Shown one piece after another: positions 31,085 to 37,933 of a stretch of 37,933 nt of DNA. Each line of letters begins with the position of its first letter. Position 1 is the stretch's first letter. The position numbers and the translations under genes are program-made. Source of the DNA: RCIO01 sp035555795 (GTDB lineage: Bacteria > Pseudomonadota > Alphaproteobacteria > Rhizobiales > Rhizobiaceae); the NCBI GenBank assembly GCA_035555795.1, contig DATMGE010000031.1, forward strand, positions 1 to 37,933. Reading direction: 5' to 3'. A model generated the notes under the pieces. The model had not been told where the DNA came from and searched no databases. It saw only the letters and a list, made by a program, of their open reading frames with translations.

Positions 31085-32535
31085 CCCCGCTATGGACATT
31101 CGAGGCGCTCGTCGCGGCGATGGACGGGCGGCCCGTCGGCGCGCCGCCGGCGGGCATCACCGGCATTTCCATCGACAGCCGCACGCTCCAGCCGGGCGAG
31201 GCCTTCTTCGCCATCGCAGGCGAGAAGTTCGACGGCCATGATTTCGCCACCGCCGCGGTCAAGGCCGGCGCGTCGATCCTCGTGGTCGCGGAAGGCCGGC
31301 TGCCAGCGCTCGGCCGCATCAATGCGCCGATGATCGTCGTGCCGGACGTGCTCGCCGCGCTCGAAAAGGCCGGTGTGGCGGCGCGGGCGCGGTCCAAGGC
31401 GCGTATCATCGCGGTGACCGGCTCGGTTGGAAAGACCACGACCAAGGAGATGCTGCGCCACGTCCTGTCGACGGTCGGCAAGGTCCATGCCTCCGACAAG
31501 TCGTTCAACAATCACTGGGGCGTGCCGCTGACGTTGGCGCGCCTGCCCGCCGATGCCGATTATGCGGTCTTCGAGATCGGCATGAACCATCCGGGCGAGA
31601 TCCGCCCGCTGGTGGGCATGGTGCGCCCGCATATCGCCATCGTGACGCTGATCGCCGCCGCCCATCTCGGCCACTTCCGCAATCTGGAAGAGATCGCCAT
31701 GGCGAAGGCGGAGATATTCGAGGGCGTGGAGCCCGACGGGCATGTCATCCTCAACCGCGACGATACGCGCTTCAAGCTGCTCGACAAGATCGCGCGGCAA
31801 TGCGGCATCGACCATGTCTGGGGCTTCGGCGAGCATGCGCGCTCGACCTTCAGGCTGACCGGCTGGGCACCGTCCGGCGATGGCTCCGACATGGCGATGA
31901 AGATCGGCGGGGAGGAATTTTCCGTGCATCTCGGTGCCGCCGGCCGTCACATCGCGCAGAATGCGCTGGCGGTGCTGGGGGCTGCCTATCTGGCGGGTGC
32001 GGATCCGGCACAGGTCGCGCCGGCGCTGGCCACGCTGACGCCCGAGCGCGGGCGCGGCAGGCGCTACCGCCTGCTTCACCCCGATGGCGACATCCTGCTC
32101 ATCGACGAAAGCTACAATGCCAATCCCGCCTCCATGAAGGCGGCCATCGAACTGCTTGCAACGGCCGAGCCGGGAGAGGGCGGCCGCCGGATCGCGGTGC
32201 TCGGCGACATGCTGGAGCTTGGCCAATATTCGGCGAAGCTGCACGCCGCCATGGCCGAACTGCTGACCGGCTGGCCGATCGACATGGCCTTCTTGGCCGG
32301 ACCGGAGATGAAGGCGCTGGCCGACAAGCTGCCGGAAAGCTTCGCGGTCGAATATCAGCCTGATTCGGAGGCGCTGGCGCCGATCGTGCTCGACAGCCTG
32401 CGTCCGGGAGACGTGGTGATGGTCAAGTCATCCAATGGCGCCGGCTTTTCCAAGATCGTCGATGCGCTGGTGCTGCGCTATCCGGCGGCAACAAGTGCGC
32501 CGGTGGTCCCGACCGAGACGCGAGGAGACAATTAA
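31081..32535 (+). CDS. murF: UDP-MurNAc-tripeptide:D-Ala-D-Ala ligase MurF
   Basis: A 484-residue Mur ligase that adds D-alanyl-D-alanine, finishing the cytoplasmic pentapeptide. The ATP loop is VTGSVGKTTTKEML, followed by SDKSFNNHWGVPLTL and FEIGMNHPGEI, both highly typical of MurF; DESYNANPASM is in the C-terminal part. Starts in the ATGA shared with murE; its stop shares one base with the mraY start (TAATG). No ddl gene is in the visible part of the cluster; it may lie after murC. Confidence 0.97.
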   Translation: MTPLWTFEALVAAMDGRPVGAPPAGITGISIDSRTLQPGEAFFAIAGEKFDGHDFATAAVKAGASILVVAEGRLPALGRINAPMIVVPDVLAALEKAGVAARARSKARIIAVTGSVGKTTTKEMLRHVLSTVGKVHASDKSFNNHWGVPLTLARLPADADYAVFEIGMNHPGEIRPLVGMVRPHIAIVTLIAAAHLGHFRNLEEIAMAKAEIFEGVEPDGHVILNRDDTRFKLLDKIARQCGIDHVWGFGEHARSTFRLTGWAPSGDGSDMAMKIGGEEFSVHLGAAGRHIAQNALAVLGAAYLAGADPAQVAPALATLTPERGRGRRYRLLHPDGDILLIDESYNANPASMKAAIELLATAEPGEGGRRIAVLGDMLELGQYSAKLHAAMAELLTGWPIDMAFLAGPEMKALADKLPESFAVEYQPDSEALAPIVLDSLRPGDVVMVKSSNGAGFSKIVDALVLRYPAATSAPVVPTETRGDN

Positions 32536-33617
32536 TGCTGATGCTGCTCGTCGCGCTGGCCGACCAGTTCTCCGCCCTCAACGTATTCCGCTACATCACC
32601 TTCCGCACCGGCGGCGCGCTGATCACCTCGGCCTTCATCGTCTTCCTCTTCGGGCCGCGCATCATCGCCACGCTGCGCATCCGACAGGGCAAGGGGCAGC
32701 CGATCCGCGCCGACGGGCCGCAGACGCATTTCAAGAAGGCGGGAACGCCGACCATGGGCGGCCTGATGATGCTTTCCGGCATCGTCGGCTCGTCGCTTTT
32801 GTGGGGCAACCTGTCGAGCGTCTATGTCTGGACGGTGCTGCTGGTGACGCTGAGCTTCGGCGCGATAGGCTTCTATGACGACTATCTCAAGGTGACGAAG
32901 CAGTCGCATCTGGGCGTGTCGGGCCGCGTGCGGCTGGCCGGCGAGTTCATCATCGCCGGTGTCGCCGCATGGGTCATCATGCAGGCAGGGCAGGCGCCGT
33001 TCTCCTCCTCGCTGACTTTCCCCTTCGTGAAGGACTTCCTCATCAACCTGTCCTGGTTCTTCATCCCCTTCGCCGCCTTCATCATCGTCGGCGCGGGCAA
33101 TGCGGTGAACCTGACGGACGGGCTGGACGGCCTCGCCATCGTGCCGATCATGGTGGCCGCCGCGGCCTTCGGCCTGATCGCCTATCTGTCGGGCAATGCG
33201 GTCTTCGCCGACTATCTGCAAATCCACTTCGTGCCGGGCACGGGCGAACTCGCCGTGCTGCTGGGCGCGGTCATCGGGGCGGGGCTCGGCTTCCTCTGGT
33301 TCAACGCGCCTCCGGCGGCGATCTTCATGGGCGACACCGGCTCGCTGGCGCTGGGCGGCCTCATCGGCAGCGTGGCGGTCGCCACCAAGCACGAGATCGT
33401 TCTGGCCATCATCGGCGGCCTGTTCGTGATGGAGGCGGTCTCCGTCATCATCCAGGTCTTCGTGTTCAAGCGGACCGGCAGGCGCGTCTTCCTGATGGCG
33501 CCGATCCATCACCATTTCGAGAAGCTGGGCTGGACCGAAAGCCAGATCGTCATCCGTTTCTGGATCATCGCGGTCGTGCTCGCGCTGATCGGCCTCTCCA
33601 CACTCAAGCTGCGCTAG
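32535..33617 (+). CDS. mraY: phospho-MurNAc-pentapeptide translocase MraY
   Basis: A 360-residue membrane enzyme with about ten helices, making lipid I from UDP-MurNAc-pentapeptide and undecaprenyl phosphate. Motifs are KKAGTPTMGG, the aspartate pair in IGFYDDYLK, GAGNAVNLTDGLDGLA with catalytic aspartates, FMGDTGSLALGG, and the cytoplasmic HHHFE near the C-terminus. GAGGAG precedes the start. The next gene begins four bases after the stop. Confidence 0.97.
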   Translation: MLMLLVALADQFSALNVFRYITFRTGGALITSAFIVFLFGPRIIATLRIRQGKGQPIRADGPQTHFKKAGTPTMGGLMMLSGIVGSSLLWGNLSSVYVWTVLLVTLSFGAIGFYDDYLKVTKQSHLGVSGRVRLAGEFIIAGVAAWVIMQAGQAPFSSSLTFPFVKDFLINLSWFFIPFAAFIIVGAGNAVNLTDGLDGLAIVPIMVAAAAFGLIAYLSGNAVFADYLQIHFVPGTGELAVLLGAVIGAGLGFLWFNAPPAAIFMGDTGSLALGGLIGSVAVATKHEIVLAIIGGLFVMEAVSVIIQVFVFKRTGRRVFLMAPIHHHFEKLGWTESQIVIRFWIIAVVLALIGLSTLKLR

Positions 33618-33621
33618 GACG

Positions 33622-35019
33622 ATGATCGAGGTCGCGACATTTGCGGGAAAAAACGTCGCCCTCTTCGGGCTCGGCGGCTCGGGCCTTGCGACGGCGAGCG
33701 CGCTCAAGGCCGGCGGCGCGGTCGTGACCGCCTGGGACGACAATCCCGAAAGCGTGGCGAAGGCAAAAGCGGCCGGCATTCCGACCGCTGACCTGCGTGG
33801 CAGCGACTGGTCGCGCTTCGCCGCCTTCGTCCTGTCGCCCGGCGTGCCGCTGACGCATCCGAAGCCGCATTGGAGCGTGGACCTCGCCCATGCGGCCGGT
33901 GTCGCGGTGATCGGCGATGTCGAACTTTTCGCCCGTGAGAGAGCCGCTCATGCGCCGGAGGCGCCGCTGGTGGCGATCACCGGCACCAATGGCAAATCCA
34001 CCACTACTGCGCTGATCGCCCATATACTGGCATCCTCGGGCCGCGATACGCAGATGGGCGGCAATATCGGCCGCGCGGTGCTGACGCTCGATCCGCCTTC
34101 GCCGGACAGGCACTATGTCGTCGAGTGCTCATCCTATCAGATCGACCTCGCGCCATCGTTGAATCCGACCTTCGGCATCCTGCTCAATCTGAGCCCCGAT
34201 CACCTCGACCGCCACGGCACGATGCAGCACTATGCCGACATCAAGGCGCGCATGGTGGAGAACAGCGACACCGCCATCATCGGCGTCGATGACAGCCATT
34301 GCGAGCGCATCGCCGAGCGGCTGGAGCGCACCGGGCGGCGGGTAATCCGCATCTCCAAGCGCCTTGCGCTGGCTGACGGTTATTTCGCCGATGGCGCCGA
34401 TTTGATGCTGGCCGAGGCCGGCAAGGCGCGCCGGGTCGCCTCACTCGCCGGCATCGGCTCGCTGCGCGGCCAGCACAATGCGCAGAACGCGCTGGCGGCT
34501 GTTGCCACCTGCCTCGGTCTCGGTTTGAGCGAGGCGGAGGTGCAGGCGGGACTTTCCAGCTTCCCCGGCCTCGCCCACCGCATGGAGCAGGTGGCGACGC
34601 AGGGCAGGGTTCTGTTCGTCAACGATTCCAAGGCGACCAATGCCGATGCGGCGGCGCCCGCCTTGTCCAGTTTCGAGCATATCTACTGGATTGCCGGCGG
34701 GCTGCCCAAGGAAGGCGGCATCGCGGATTTGCAGCCGTTCTTCCCGCGCATCGCGCGCGCCTATCTGATCGGCGAGGCCGCGCCCGCTTTCGCGGCGACG
34801 CTGGGCGAGGCGGTTCCCTACGAGATTTCCGGTACGCTCGCTGCTGCCGTGACCCACGCCGCGCGTGACGCCGGGGCCGACAATGCGGCCGATCCGGTCG
34901 TGCTGCTCTCGCCAGCCTGCGCGAGCTTCGACCAGTTTCGCAATTTCGAGGTGCGGGGCGATGCGTTCCGCGAGGCCGTCATGGCGCTTCCCGGCGTCAT
35001 GCCTATCGGAGGACGATGA
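33622..35019 (+). CDS. murD: UDP-MurNAc-L-alanine:D-glutamate ligase MurD
   Basis: A 465-residue Mur ligase that adds D-glutamate, the second residue. N-terminal nucleotide-fold loop ALFGLGGSGLATASAL, ATP loop TGTNGKSTTTAL, then NIGRAV, ECSSYQID and NLSPDHLDRHG, with NDSKATNADA in the C-terminal domain. A gap of four bases from mraY. The stop overlaps the ftsW start by four bases. Confidence 0.97.
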   Translation: MIEVATFAGKNVALFGLGGSGLATASALKAGGAVVTAWDDNPESVAKAKAAGIPTADLRGSDWSRFAAFVLSPGVPLTHPKPHWSVDLAHAAGVAVIGDVELFARERAAHAPEAPLVAITGTNGKSTTTALIAHILASSGRDTQMGGNIGRAVLTLDPPSPDRHYVVECSSYQIDLAPSLNPTFGILLNLSPDHLDRHGTMQHYADIKARMVENSDTAIIGVDDSHCERIAERLERTGRRVIRISKRLALADGYFADGADLMLAEAGKARRVASLAGIGSLRGQHNAQNALAAVATCLGLGLSEAEVQAGLSSFPGLAHRMEQVATQGRVLFVNDSKATNADAAAPALSSFEHIYWIAGGLPKEGGIADLQPFFPRIARAYLIGEAAPAFAATLGEAVPYEISGTLAAAVTHAARDAGADNAADPVVLLSPACASFDQFRNFEVRGDAFREAVMALPGVMPIGGR

Positions 35020-36176
35020 CGATGGTAAGCCGTGTCGATCGAGGCCCCGTGGCCAATTGGTGGTGGACGGTGGACCGCTGGTTCCTGTCGGGCTTCCTGG
35101 CGCTGATGGTGCTTGGCGTGGTGCTTTCCTTTGCCGCCAGCCCGGCGGTGGCGGAGCGCATCGGGCTGGAGCAGTTCCACTTCGTGACGCGCCAGATCCT
35201 GTTCACCCTTCCCGCGCTTCTGGTGCTGATCGGCGTCTCCTTTCTCGAACCGCGCCATATAAGGCGGCTTGCGGTGGTGATGCTGGTCGTGGCGCTTTTG
35301 ATGATGATCGCGGCGCTCTATCTCGGCGTCGAGGTGAAGGGCTCGCGGCGCTGGATCTATATTGCAGGCATCTCGGTGCAGCCGTCCGAATATCTGAAAC
35401 CGGCCTTCGTCATCATCTGCGCCTGGCTTTTCTCCGAAAATGCGCGGCAGCCCGAGATACCGGGCAATCTGTTCGCGATCATCCTGCTCAGCCTCGTGGT
35501 GGCCCTGCTGGTGGCGCAGCCGGATCTCGGGCAGACGCTGCTGGTGCTTTCCACCTGGGGCGTGATGTTCTTCATGGCCGGCCTGCCATGGATCTGGATC
35601 GTCATGCTGGGCTCGGTGGCGGTGGTCGGCGGCTTCTCCGCCTATACGGCCTTCCCGCATGTCGCCGAGCGCATCGACCGGTTCCTCACCGGCGAGGGAG
35701 ATACGTTCCAGGTCGACATGGGCCGCGAGGCGCTGGTCAATGGCGGCTGGCTGGGGCAGGGCCCCGGCGAGGGGACCGTGAAGCGCATCCTGCCCGACAG
35801 CCATACGGACTTCATCTTCGCGGTGGCGGGCGAGGAATTCGGCATCCTGCTGTGCCTCGTCATCGCAGCCATCTTCGCCTTCATCGTGCTACGCGCGCTG
35901 TCGATTGCCATGCGCGATCACAACGACTTCACGCGCTACGCCGTGGGAGGGCTGGCGACCTTGTTCGGCTTGCAGTCATTCATCAATATGGGCGTGAACC
36001 TGCAACTGCTGCCTGCCAAGGGCATGACGCTGCCCTTCATCTCCTACGGCGGCTCCTCGCTGGTGGCGATGGGGATTTCGATGGGCATGCTGCTGGCGCT
36101 GACGCGCAAGCGTCCCGAGACGCGCAGCCAGATCGATTTCATGCCGACGCCGCATCGTCCGGTCGCGGCCGAATAG
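35016..36176 (+). CDS. ftsW: septal peptidoglycan glycosyltransferase FtsW
   Basis: A 386-residue SEDS-family polymerase with about ten membrane helices, which elongates glycan strands from lipid II at the septum. The family blocks are SRRWIYIAGISVQPSEYLKP, VAQPDLGQTLL, the loop with GREALVNGGWLGQGPGEG, HTDFIFAVAGEEFG and PFISYGGSSL. It begins in the ATGA shared with murD; a second ATG two codons on (35022) has better spacing from GGAGG, so the start is uncertain by two residues. MurG starts directly after its stop. Confidence 0.96.
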   Translation: MTMVSRVDRGPVANWWWTVDRWFLSGFLALMVLGVVLSFAASPAVAERIGLEQFHFVTRQILFTLPALLVLIGVSFLEPRHIRRLAVVMLVVALLMMIAALYLGVEVKGSRRWIYIAGISVQPSEYLKPAFVIICAWLFSENARQPEIPGNLFAIILLSLVVALLVAQPDLGQTLLVLSTWGVMFFMAGLPWIWIVMLGSVAVVGGFSAYTAFPHVAERIDRFLTGEGDTFQVDMGREALVNGGWLGQGPGEGTVKRILPDSHTDFIFAVAGEEFGILLCLVIAAIFAFIVLRALSIAMRDHNDFTRYAVGGLATLFGLQSFINMGVNLQLLPAKGMTLPFISYGGSSLVAMGISMGMLLALTRKRPETRSQIDFMPTPHRPVAAE

Positions 36177-37301
36177 ATGGCGAGGGGCACGATCCTTCTG
36201 GTGGCGGGCGGCACGGGCGGGCATCTCTTCCCGGCCGAGGCGCTGGCGCATGAGCTTGGCGCGCGCGGCTGGGACGTTCATCTGGCGACCGACAGCCGTG
36301 CCGAACGCTATGCCGGCACCTTTCCGGGGCAAGGTGTGCATGCGATCGCATCGGCGACCATCGGCGGCCGCAATCCGGTGAAGCTGGCGCGTGCGGCGCT
36401 CGCCTTGTGGAAAGGATTCAGGCAATCCACGCAACTCATTGGAAAGATTGCGCCGAAGGCGGTCGTCGGCTTTGGCGGCTATCCGACATTGCCGCCACTG
36501 TTCGCGGCGACGCGGCGGGGTGTCCGCACGCTCATCCATGAACAGAATGCGGTGATGGGACGTGCCAACAAGGCACTCGCACCGCGCGTGAATGCCATTG
36601 CCGGCGGCTTCCTGCGCGCCGGCGGTCCGCATGAAGCGAAGATCATCGAGACCGGAAATCCGGTACGTCCGGCGGTTCTCGCCGCTTCTGCCACGCCTTT
36701 TACCGCGCCGGCGGATGACGGGCCGGTCAATCTGGTCGTGTTCGGCGGCAGCCAGGGCGCGCGTTTCTTTTCCGACATGGTGCCGGATGCGATCGCCGCG
36801 CTGCCGGAGCATCTGCGCCGGCGTCTCCATCTCACGCAGCAGGCGCGGGCTGAAGATCAGGCGCGGGTGACCGCGCGCTATGCCGAATTGGGCGTGCAGG
36901 CGGATGTCTCGCCTTTCTTCGCGGACCTGCCGGCGCGTATGGCAGCTGCTCACCTCGTGCTGGCGCGTTCGGGTGCGTCGACGGTTCTGGAACTGTCGGT
37001 GATCGGGCGGCCGTCGATCCTCGTTCCGCTGCCATATGCGCTGGACGACGATCAGGGGCACAATGCGCAGATACTGGTCGATGCCAATGCTGCGATCATG
37101 CGGCGCCAGCCGACTATCGATGAGCAGAGCCTTGCCAGCGACATTGCCGGGCTGCTCGGCGATCCGACGGCGCTCGCCGCAATGGCGGCCGCCGCGCGCG
37201 GCATCGGCCGCACCAACGCCACGCAGTTGCTTGCCGACCTTGTCGAGGCTATTGCCGCGGGCATATCCGCGGAAGATTACAAGAGAGGGAGGCGGCCATG
37301 A
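36177..37301 (+). CDS. murG: UDP-GlcNAc:lipid I GlcNAc transferase MurG
   Basis: A 374-residue peripheral membrane glycosyltransferase that turns lipid I into lipid II. Visible are the glycine loop VAGGTGGHLFPA, VVGFGGYPTLPPL and HEQNAVMGRANK in the acceptor half, and GGSQGARFFSD and ARSGASTVLEL in the donor half, with IGRPSILVPLPYALDDDQ. The ATG follows the ftsW TAG stop with no gap. Overlaps murC by four bases. Confidence 0.97.
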   Translation: MARGTILLVAGGTGGHLFPAEALAHELGARGWDVHLATDSRAERYAGTFPGQGVHAIASATIGGRNPVKLARAALALWKGFRQSTQLIGKIAPKAVVGFGGYPTLPPLFAATRRGVRTLIHEQNAVMGRANKALAPRVNAIAGGFLRAGGPHEAKIIETGNPVRPAVLAASATPFTAPADDGPVNLVVFGGSQGARFFSDMVPDAIAALPEHLRRRLHLTQQARAEDQARVTARYAELGVQADVSPFFADLPARMAAAHLVLARSGASTVLELSVIGRPSILVPLPYALDDDQGHNAQILVDANAAIMRRQPTIDEQSLASDIAGLLGDPTALAAMAAAARGIGRTNATQLLADLVEAIAAGISAEDYKRGRRP

Positions 37302-37933
37302 AGATGCCGCAGACCATCGGGGTCGTGCATTTCATCGGGATCGGCGGCATCGGCATGAGCGGCATTGCCGAGGTGCTGCACAATCTCGGCTACAAGGTGC
37401 AGGGGTCCGACCAGGCCGACAGCGCCAATACGCAGCGCCTGCGCGACAAGGGCATTGAATGCTTCGTCGGTCACCGGGCCGAAAATCTCGGCGCGGCTGA
37501 GGTGGTGGTGGTGTCCACCGCGATCAAGAAAACCAACCCGGAACTTGCGGCGGCACGCGAGAAGCTGTTGCCGATCGTGCGGCGGGCCGAGATGCTGGCG
37601 GAGCTGATGCGCTTCAGCCAGGCGATCGCCATCGGCGGAACGCATGGCAAGACGACGACGACCTCGCTGGTCGCCACGTTACTGGAAGCCGGCGGGCTCG
37701 ATCCGACCGTCGTCAATGGCGGCATCATCAACGCCTATGGCACCAATGCGCGCATGGGCGCCGGCGACTGGATGGTGGTGGAGGCCGACGAGAGCGACGG
37801 CACCTTCCTCAAGCTGCCGGCGGATATTGCCGTGGTGACGAATATCGACCCGGAACATCTCGACCATTACGGCTCCTTCGACAAGGTGCGGGATGCGTTC
37901 CGCCAGTTCGTCGAGAATGTGCCCTTCTATGGC
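37298..37933 (+). CDS. murC: UDP-MurNAc:L-alanine ligase MurC, 3' end outside the window
   Basis: The first 212 residues of about 470. MurC adds L-alanine to UDP-MurNAc, the first peptide step. N-terminal fold IHFIGIGGIGMSGIAEVL-like sequence (here VHFIGIGGIGMSG), GSDQADSANTQRL, the ATP loop GGTHGKTTTTSL and the block EADESDGTF with NIDPEHLDHYG are present. The gene runs off the window end with its frame open. GAGGGAGG precedes the ATG. Confidence 0.96.
   Translation, partial: MKMPQTIGVVHFIGIGGIGMSGIAEVLHNLGYKVQGSDQADSANTQRLRDKGIECFVGHRAENLGAAEVVVVSTAIKKTNPELAAAREKLLPIVRRAEMLAELMRFSQAIAIGGTHGKTTTTSLVATLLEAGGLDPTVVNGGIINAYGTNARMGAGDWMVVEADESDGTFLKLPADIAVVTNIDPEHLDHYGSFDKVRDAFRQFVENVPFYG

Noticed and set aside
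1..37933. CRISPR arrays, insertion sequences, phage genes, toxin-antitoxin or defence genes, tRNA and rRNA genes
   Set aside because: Looked for and not seen: no regularly spaced repeats, no transposase or integrase motifs, and no cloverleaf candidates. The composition is even throughout.

Overview
The window is about 37.9 kb of GC-rich chromosomal DNA, read as an alphaproteobacterium of the Rhizobiales (Hyphomicrobiales), most like the Phyllobacteriaceae/Mesorhizobium group. This is inferred from gene content and order (djlA-like, ampD-like, lytic transglycosylase, rnpB, then mraZ and the dcw cluster), from the SahR-type regulator, from btaAB, and from a rhizobial-style intergenic mosaic repeat. 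No species can be named. I saw no mobile element, phage gene, CRISPR array, tRNA or rRNA. The genes look intact except the two cut by the window edges.

Layout. Positions 1-6.5 kb: the 3' part of a gamma-glutamyltransferase, a convergent MFS exporter with a palindrome over its promoter, the translation factor EttA, a small secreted protein, and a two-gene unit of a long FabH-type ketoacyl synthase and a MOSC protein. Positions 6.7-9.8 kb: an amidase and a convergent Tat-exported oligopeptide-binding protein sharing a bidirectional terminator. Positions 9.9-11.9 kb: trmO plus a DUF2293-like gene, divergent from sahR, an ArsR-type regulator with a methyltransferase-like sensor domain; an AT-rich palindrome lies between them. 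Positions 11.9-14.5 kb: a 28-residue membrane-protein ORF, a DMT permease and a fold-type III decarboxylase.

Positions 14.5-18.3 kb: an MltB-type transglycosylase, a GH25 lysozyme-like lipoprotein and a membrane-anchored beta-lactamase-fold protein. Positions 18.3-21.8 kb: the betaine-lipid operon btaA-btaB, with a possible Pho box, divergent from a LigM/DesA-like tetrahydrofolate-dependent O-demethylase. Positions 21.9-25.6 kb: a small lipoprotein, djlA-like and ampD-like genes that overlap, an SLT transglycosylase with a structured leader, the RNase P RNA gene with its promoter, and a SnoaL-like protein.

Positions 25.8 kb to the end: the division and cell wall (dcw) operon mraZ-rsmH-ftsL-ftsI-murE-murF-mraY-murD-ftsW-murG-murC (murC cut by the edge), mostly joined by 4-base stop/start overlaps. 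It makes UDP-MurNAc-pentapeptide, lipid I and lipid II, and contains the septal polymerase FtsW with its transpeptidase FtsI. Its promoter carries GGG boxes at exact 10-bp spacing, as expected of MraZ autoregulation. Much of the rest of the window acts on the same polymer (two lytic transglycosylases, a muramidase, an amidase, a PBP/beta-lactamase-fold protein).

Most of the window is ordinary core chromosome. I did not find a convincing undescribed multi-gene system. The most useful leads are regulatory (the sahR/trmO operator, the MraZ boxes, the btaA Pho box, paired palindromes around the O-demethylase) and the 28-residue ORF.
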